DNA from: DASZQY01 sp048498575
Lineage (GTDB): Bacteria; Pseudomonadota; Alphaproteobacteria; Rhizobiales; Kaistiaceae
NCBI GenBank assembly: GCA_048498575.1
Contig: JBEHXS010000028.1
Span: 1-20,792 of the forward strand
Length of the DNA: 20,792 nt
Reading direction: 5' to 3'
A program made the position numbers and the translations under genes. The notes under the pieces are model-generated. The model ran no database searches. It was not told where the DNA came from and saw only the letters and a program-made list of their open reading frames with translations. Below are positions 16,251-20,792 of this stretch, one piece after another; the first letter of the stretch is position 1, and every line of letters begins with the position of its first letter.

Positions 16251-17288
16251 ATGTCGCGCTTTCGCCTGCTTACGCCGGACGCCCAGTACCCCGACGACGG
16301 CATCATCGAGCGCCAGACCGCCGGACCGGACGTTGACTGGGAAATCTTCCGCGCCACGTCGGTGCAGGAGCTGCCCGCCGACGTCATTGCCGCCTGCGAC
16401 GCGATCGTGGCGTGGCATGCGCTGCCCATCGACCGCGATTTCATCGCGATGCTGAAGCGCTGCCGCATCATCGTGCGCGCCGGCGTCGGCTTCGACCACA
16501 TCGACCTGGAAGCGGCGGCCGAGGCGGGCATTCCGGTGGCGAACACGCCGGATTACGGCACCAGCGAAGTCGCCGATCACGCCATCGCCCTGATGCTGGC
16601 GCTCCGCCGCGGCATCGTCACCTATCACCAACACCTCGTCGCCGATCCGCGCGCCGGCTTCGATTATACGGTGGCGCCGCTTGTCCGCCGCCTGCGCGGG
16701 CGCACCTTCGGCGTGGTCGGCCTCGGCCGCATCGGCACGGCGACGGCGCTCCGCGCCCGCGCCTTCGGCATGGACGTCGTCGCCTACGATCCCTACGTCT
16801 CGCGCGGCACCGAGATTGCGGTCGGCGTCGAGCGCACCGAGACGCTTGGCGCGCTGCTCGCGGCGAGCGACGTGGTCAGCCTGCACACGCCGCTGACCGA
16901 GGAGACGCGCGGCATGATGAACGCGACGACGCTTCGCCAGATGCGGCGCGACGCGGTGCTCATCAACACGGCGCGCGGCGCCATCGTCGATGTGCCGGCC
17001 CTGATCGACGCGCTGCGCGAACGGATCATCGCCGGCGCCGGCCTCGACGTGCTGCCGGTCGAGCCGCCGCTCGCCGATGACGCCATTGCGCTTGCCTATC
17101 GCGGCCGCCACGACCCGCTGGTCGGCGACCGCCTGCTGCTGACGCCGCATGCCGCCTGGTCGAGCCCGGAGAGCGTCAGCGATGCCCGCCGCCTCGCCGT
17201 CGAAACCGCGATGCTCTATCTGCGCGAGGGCAAGCTGCGCAATCTGGTGAATGCGCCGGCGAAGACGAGGCTGAGAGGCGTCGCGTGA
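16251..17288 (+). CDS. D-isomer-specific 2-hydroxyacid dehydrogenase (CtBP-like)
   Basis: This 345-residue NAD(P)-dependent dehydrogenase has a Rossmann motif GVVGLGRIGTATA (glycines at 157, 159, 162) followed by VVAYDPYV, whose Asp suggests NAD over NADP. The catalytic triad is complete: Arg242 in NTARGAIVD, Glu271 in LDVLPVEPP and His300 in LTPHAAWSS. The N-terminal substrate domain has VRAGVGFDHIDLEAA and NTPDYGTSEVADHAI, features of the C-terminal-binding-protein-like subgroup. It would interconvert a 2-hydroxy acid and a 2-keto acid, plausibly a sugar acid formed by the neighbouring enzymes. AAGGAAA lies before the ATG. The stop overlaps the GTG start of the GMC gene (GTGA). Confidence 0.9.
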   Translation: MSRFRLLTPDAQYPDDGIIERQTAGPDVDWEIFRATSVQELPADVIAACDAIVAWHALPIDRDFIAMLKRCRIIVRAGVGFDHIDLEAAAEAGIPVANTPDYGTSEVADHAIALMLALRRGIVTYHQHLVADPRAGFDYTVAPLVRRLRGRTFGVVGLGRIGTATALRARAFGMDVVAYDPYVSRGTEIAVGVERTETLGALLAASDVVSLHTPLTEETRGMMNATTLRQMRRDAVLINTARGAIVDVPALIDALRERIIAGAGLDVLPVEPPLADDAIALAYRGRHDPLVGDRLLLTPHAAWSSPESVSDARRLAVETAMLYLREGKLRNLVNAPAKTRLRGVA

Positions 17289-18907
17289 CGGCAAGCCTGC
17301 CGGAGGCCCGATACGATTTCATTATCGTCGGCGCCGGCAGCGCCGGGTGCGTGCTCGCCAATCGCCTGACCGCGTCCGGGCGCTATCGCGTGCTGCTGCT
17401 CGAGGCCGGCGGCCGCGACAACTGGATCTGGCTGCACATTCCCGTCGGCTATCTCTACGCCATGGGCAATCCGCGCGCCGACTGGTGCTATCGCACGGAA
17501 GCGGTGCCGGGGCTGAACGGGCGTTCGCTCGCCTATCCGCGCGGCCGCGTGCTCGGCGGCTCGTCCGCCATCAACGGCATGATCTACATGCGCGGCCAGG
17601 CGGCGGACTACGATCACTGGCGCCAGCTCGGCAACGCCGGCTGGGGCTGGGACGACGTGCTGCCCTATTTCCGCAGGAGCGAGCAGCGCGTCGGCCCGCC
17701 CGATGAGTTGCACGGCGCGGCCGGCGAATGGCGCGTCGAGCGGCCACGTCTGTCGTGGAAGGTGCTCGATCTTTTCCAGGCGGCCGCAGAGGAAGAGGGC
17801 ATCCCGCGCACGCCCGATTTCAACCGCGGCGACAACGAGGGCACCGGCTACTTCGAGGTGAACCAGCGCCGCGGCCGCCGCTGGTCGACGGCGCGCGCTT
17901 TCCTCAAGCCGGCGCTGGCGCGGCCTAATCTCACGGTGTGGACCGATGCGCAGGCCGAGCGGCTGGTGATCGAAGGCGGGCGCGTCGCCGGGCTGACGCT
18001 CCGCCACGGCGGCGAGCCGAAGACGATTCGCGCCGGCCGCGAAGTGATCCTTGCCGCCGGCGCGGTGAACTCGCCGCACCTGCTCCAGCTTTCCGGCATC
18101 GGCGATCCGGCGCTGCTCGCCGCCCACGGCATCGCGACCGCGCATGCGCTCTCCGGCGTCGGCGAGAACCTGCAGGACCACCTCCAGCTCCGCATGATCT
18201 TCGAAGTGACCGGCGTGCCCACGCTGAACACCCGCGCCAACAGTCTCGTCGGCAAGGCGGCGATGGCGGCGCAGTATGCGCTCGCGCGGCGCGGCCCGAT
18301 GACCATGGCGCCCTCGCAGATGGGCGGCTTCACGCGCTCCGCGCCCGAGTACGCGACGCCGAACGTCGAGTTTCACGTCCAGCCGCTCAGCCTCGACAGG
18401 TTCGGCGAGCCGCTGCATCGCTTCCCGGCCTTCACCATCACGACGTGCAACCTGAGGCCGGAGAGCCGCGGCTCCATTCGCCTGAAAAGCGCCGATCCAC
18501 GCGAGGCGCCGGCGATCCAGCCGAACTACCTCGCCACCGACGCCGACCGGCGCGTAGCGATCGATTCGATCCGCCTGACCCGGCGGATTGCGCTGGAGAC
18601 GAAAGCCTATGCGCCCTACCGCCCGCGCGAGCGGAAGCCGGGCAGCGACTTCGCCACCGACGCCGATCTTGCCCGCGCTGCCGGCGAGATCGGCACGACC
18701 ATCTTCCACCCGGTCGGCACCTGCCGCATGGGCGACGACGAGCGCGCCGTGGTCGATCCGCGCCTCGGGCTGCGTGGGCTGGCCGGGCTTCGCGTCGTCG
18801 ACGCCTCGATCATGCCGACGATCACTTCCGGCAACACCAATTCGCCGACCATCATGATCGCCGAGAAGGGCGCCGAGATGATTCTGGAAGACGCCGGCCG
18901 GGCCTGA
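17285..18907 (+). CDS. GMC-family flavin oxidoreductase (choline dehydrogenase-like)
   Basis: This 540-residue FAD enzyme of the glucose-methanol-choline family oxidises a primary or secondary alcohol. The FAD-binding motif VGAGSAGCVLANRL lies at 15-28, followed by LLLEAGG. The GMC signature YPRGRVLGGSSAINGMIYMRG follows at about residue 83. The active-site pair is His475 in FHPVGTCRMG and Asn519 in GNTNSPTIMIAEKG. The start is GTG, overlapping the dehydrogenase stop. There is no signal peptide, so it is probably cytoplasmic or loosely membrane-associated. Substrate specificity cannot be read from sequence; the importer in the same operon points to a sugar, polyol or related alcohol rather than choline. 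Confidence 0.9.
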   Translation: MTASLPEARYDFIIVGAGSAGCVLANRLTASGRYRVLLLEAGGRDNWIWLHIPVGYLYAMGNPRADWCYRTEAVPGLNGRSLAYPRGRVLGGSSAINGMIYMRGQAADYDHWRQLGNAGWGWDDVLPYFRRSEQRVGPPDELHGAAGEWRVERPRLSWKVLDLFQAAAEEEGIPRTPDFNRGDNEGTGYFEVNQRRGRRWSTARAFLKPALARPNLTVWTDAQAERLVIEGGRVAGLTLRHGGEPKTIRAGREVILAAGAVNSPHLLQLSGIGDPALLAAHGIATAHALSGVGENLQDHLQLRMIFEVTGVPTLNTRANSLVGKAAMAAQYALARRGPMTMAPSQMGGFTRSAPEYATPNVEFHVQPLSLDRFGEPLHRFPAFTITTCNLRPESRGSIRLKSADPREAPAIQPNYLATDADRRVAIDSIRLTRRIALETKAYAPYRPRERKPGSDFATDADLARAAGEIGTTIFHPVGTCRMGDDERAVVDPRLGLRGLAGLRVVDASIMPTITSGNTNSPTIMIAEKGAEMILEDAGRA

Positions 18908-18923
18908 AAAAATCGCCTGCGGG

Positions 18924-18963
18924 CCTTGCGCTGTTGGCCGATGAATTGCATTCCCTTGCGCTG
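18924..18963 (+). repeat. Pair of 10-bp direct repeats around the sigma-54-like element
   Basis: CCTTGCGCTG occurs at 18924-18933 and again at 18954-18963, exactly 30 bp apart (about three helical turns). The first copy abuts the -24 element and the second covers the expected transcription start. They could be binding sites for a regulator of the allophanate hydrolase gene. Confidence 0.6.
18934..18950 (+). promoter_or_regulatory. Candidate sigma-54 (RpoN) -24/-12 promoter for allophanate hydrolase
   Basis: TTGGC, seven bases, then TTGCA matches the YTGGC-N7-TTGCW layout, with exactly ten bases between the invariant GG (18936-18937) and GC (18948-18949). The middle ACG of the full consensus is not matched. 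The predicted start near 18961 leaves a leader of about 30 bases with a purine-rich ribosome site before the ATG at 18992. Nitrogen control of urea and allophanate genes through NtrC and RpoN is well known, which makes the match more credible. Confidence 0.55.
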
Positions 18964-18991
18964 AGAAATCGCGTGGCGCGAAGGGGCAGGA

Positions 18992-20782
18992 ATGGCGGAT
19001 TTTGACTTCGATATCGGCGCGCTTCATGCCGCCTACGCCGCCGGCGCCGACCCTGCTGCCACGGCCGCGGAAGTCTACCGGCGGATTGCCGCCGCTGCCG
19101 ATCCGGGCATCTTCCTCGCGCTGGTCGACGAGAAGGCGGCGACCGCCGCCGCCCGCGCGCTACCGCCGTTCGATGCCACGGCGTACCCGCTCTGGGGCGT
19201 GCCCTTCGCAGTCAAGGACAACATCGACGTCGCCGGCCTGCCGACGACCGCGGCCTGCCCGGAATTTGCGTACGTTCCGAAGGCGAGCGCCCCGGTGGTG
19301 GCGCGGCTCCTGGCGGCCGGCGCCATTCTCATTGGCAAGACCAACCTCGACCAGTTTGCCGCCGGCCTCGTCGGCATGCGCACGCCCTATCCGGTGCCGA
19401 AGAACGCCTTCGATCCGGCGATCGTGCCTGGCGGCTCGTCGTCCGGCTCGGCGGTCGCGGTGGCGCGCGGCATCGTCTCGTTCGCGCTTGGCACGGACAC
19501 TGCCGGCTCGGGTCGCGTTCCCGCGGCGCTGAACAATATCGTCGGGCTGAAGCCCAGCCGCGGCGTGCTCTCGGCGAGCGGCGTCGTGCCCGCGTGCCGC
19601 TCGCTCGACTGCGTCTCGGTATTCGCGACGACGACCGACGATGCCTGGCGCGCCGCCAATGTCGCCGCCGGCTACGACGCCGACGATCCTTATGCGCGCC
19701 GGCTGTCTCTCGGCGTCATGGCGCGCCCGCCGGTGGTGCGCCTCGGCGTGCCCGATGCCAGCGGCCGCATCTTCGGCAGCGACATTGCCGCCGCCGCGTT
19801 CGACGCGGCGCTCGCCACGTTTCCCGATTTCGGCGCCAGGGCAAAGCCCGTCGATCTCGCGCCGTTTTTCGCCGCGGCGCAGCGCCTTTACGAGGGTGCG
19901 TGGGTGGCCGAGCGCTATGCCGCGATCCGCGATTTCGTCGAGGCGAAGCCCGAGGCGCTGTTCCCGGTGACGCGCACGATCATCGAGGGCTCGCGCCGCT
20001 TCTCCGCCGCCGACGCCTTCGCCGACCAGTACCGGCTGGCGGCGCTGGCCAAGATCTGCGCCGCCGTATGGGACGAGATCGACGTGCTCGTCGTGCCGTC
20101 GATGCCGGACGTCTGCACCGTCGCCGAGGTGGCCGCCGACCCGCTGGGGCCGAACCGGCGCCTCGGCACCTACACCAACTTCGTCAACCTGCTCGACCTC
20201 TGCGCCATTGCGGTGCCCGGGCCGTTCCGGCGCGACGGTCTGCCGGCCGGCGTCACGCTGATCGCGCCGGCCGGCCGCGACGGCCTGCTCGCCGCGCTCG
20301 CCGCCGAGATCCACGCCAAGGCCGGCGTGAAGATGGGTGCTACCGGGCGTCCGCTGCCGAAGTCGCAGCCGGCAAAGACGGCGACGCCGGCGGGCACAGT
20401 CGAGGTCGCCGTCGTCGGCGCGCACCTTTCCGGCATGGCCCTGAACCGCGAGCTCACCGATCGCGGCGGGATCTTCCTGCGTGCCGCCAATACGGCGCCC
20501 GACTACCGGCTCTATGCGCTGAACGGCGGCCCGCCCGAACGCCCGGGACTGGTGCGTGTCGGGAGCGGCGGCGCCTCGATCGCGACCGAGGTATGGGCGC
20601 TATCGCCGGCCGCGGTCGGCGAAATCCTCGCGCGCGTGCCGGGTCCGCTCGCCATCGGCACGGTGGCGCTCGCCGACGGCACGTCGGTCAAGGGCTTCGT
20701 CTGCGAGGCGGCGGGCGCCGAGGGGGCGCGCGACATCTCAAGCTTCGGCGGCTGGCGGAAGTACGTCGCGGCGCGCGGCTAA
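18992..20782 (+). CDS. atzF: Allophanate hydrolase
   Basis: This 596-residue amidase-signature enzyme splits allophanate (urea-1-carboxylate), giving ammonia and carbon dioxide as net products. The Ser-cisSer-Lys triad is visible: Lys75 in FAVKDNIDVAG, the GGSSSGSA loop (147-154) with the cis-Ser, and nucleophile Ser173 in DTAGSGRVPAAL. After the amidase domain (to about 440), a second domain starts at VEVAVVGAHLSGMALNREL and includes FLRAANTAPDYRLYAL and FVCEAAGAEGARDIS. This is the C-terminal domain that marks full-length AtzF-type allophanate hydrolases and is absent from ordinary amidases. The total length is typical. It is separated from the GMC gene by 84 bases holding a sigma-54-like element, so it is probably its own unit. 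Urea carboxylase, its usual partner, is not in the window but could follow. Confidence 0.93.
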   Translation: MADFDFDIGALHAAYAAGADPAATAAEVYRRIAAAADPGIFLALVDEKAATAAARALPPFDATAYPLWGVPFAVKDNIDVAGLPTTAACPEFAYVPKASAPVVARLLAAGAILIGKTNLDQFAAGLVGMRTPYPVPKNAFDPAIVPGGSSSGSAVAVARGIVSFALGTDTAGSGRVPAALNNIVGLKPSRGVLSASGVVPACRSLDCVSVFATTTDDAWRAANVAAGYDADDPYARRLSLGVMARPPVVRLGVPDASGRIFGSDIAAAAFDAALATFPDFGARAKPVDLAPFFAAAQRLYEGAWVAERYAAIRDFVEAKPEALFPVTRTIIEGSRRFSAADAFADQYRLAALAKICAAVWDEIDVLVVPSMPDVCTVAEVAADPLGPNRRLGTYTNFVNLLDLCAIAVPGPFRRDGLPAGVTLIAPAGRDGLLAALAAEIHAKAGVKMGATGRPLPKSQPAKTATPAGTVEVAVVGAHLSGMALNRELTDRGGIFLRAANTAPDYRLYALNGGPPERPGLVRVGSGGASIATEVWALSPAAVGEILARVPGPLAIGTVALADGTSVKGFVCEAAGAEGARDISSFGGWRKYVAARG

Positions 20783-20792
20783 CCGGGATCGT

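Noticed and set aside
17216..19027. Minus-strand open frame of 603 codons opposite the GMC gene
   Set aside because: Same antisense effect; no recognisable domain and no ribosome site.

Overview
The window reads as a high-GC alphaproteobacterial chromosome or megaplasmid, most likely from the Hyphomicrobiales (Rhizobiales). The grounds are the rhizobial rhamnose gene order T-P-Q-U-K, dense operons with ATGA/GTGA overlaps, and several ABC importers side by side. I cannot name the genus. Nearly all of the DNA is coding and no intergenic gap exceeds about 230 bp. I see no tRNA, rRNA, CRISPR array, insertion sequence or transposase.

Region 1 (1-4673, +) is the 3' part of an L-rhamnose uptake and activation operon: the end of rhaT (ATPase), then rhaP and rhaQ (permeases), rhaU (mutarotase) and rhaK (kinase). 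Exactly at the rhaT/rhaP junction sits a complete brnT-brnA type II toxin-antitoxin pair on the opposite strand. It is bracketed by a 15-bp direct repeat that contains the overlapping stop/start TGATG. rhaT therefore keeps its stop and rhaP keeps its start, and the strand antisense to the toxin pair is open from one TGATG to the other. This is the most striking feature of the window.

Region 2 (4699-9735) holds a cysteine-free GATase-1-like gene on the minus strand, then, across an AT-rich intergenic region, a + strand operon. That operon encodes a polar amino-acid-type ABC importer (one permease, one ATPase, one binding protein), a ureohydrolase-fold enzyme with an altered metal site, and an XRE-cupin regulator. 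It looks like a system that takes up and hydrolyses a guanidino- or amidino-type nitrogen compound; the substrate is unknown.

Region 3 (9748-18907) starts with a GntR/FCD regulator on the minus strand. It is divergent from an RbsABC-type sugar importer (binding protein, terminator hairpin, fused ATPase, two permeases), followed without a break by a lactonase-like amidohydrolase, a D-2-hydroxyacid dehydrogenase and a GMC flavin oxidoreductase. Together these look like uptake plus oxidative breakdown of a sugar, polyol or sugar acid. A double palindrome in the divergent promoter is the likely operator.

Region 4 (18992-20782) is a full-length allophanate hydrolase. The short gap before it carries a sigma-54-type -24/-12 element flanked by two identical 10-bp repeats. 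This suggests that it is a separate, nitrogen-controlled unit and not the last gene of the sugar operon. No urea carboxylase is visible in the window.
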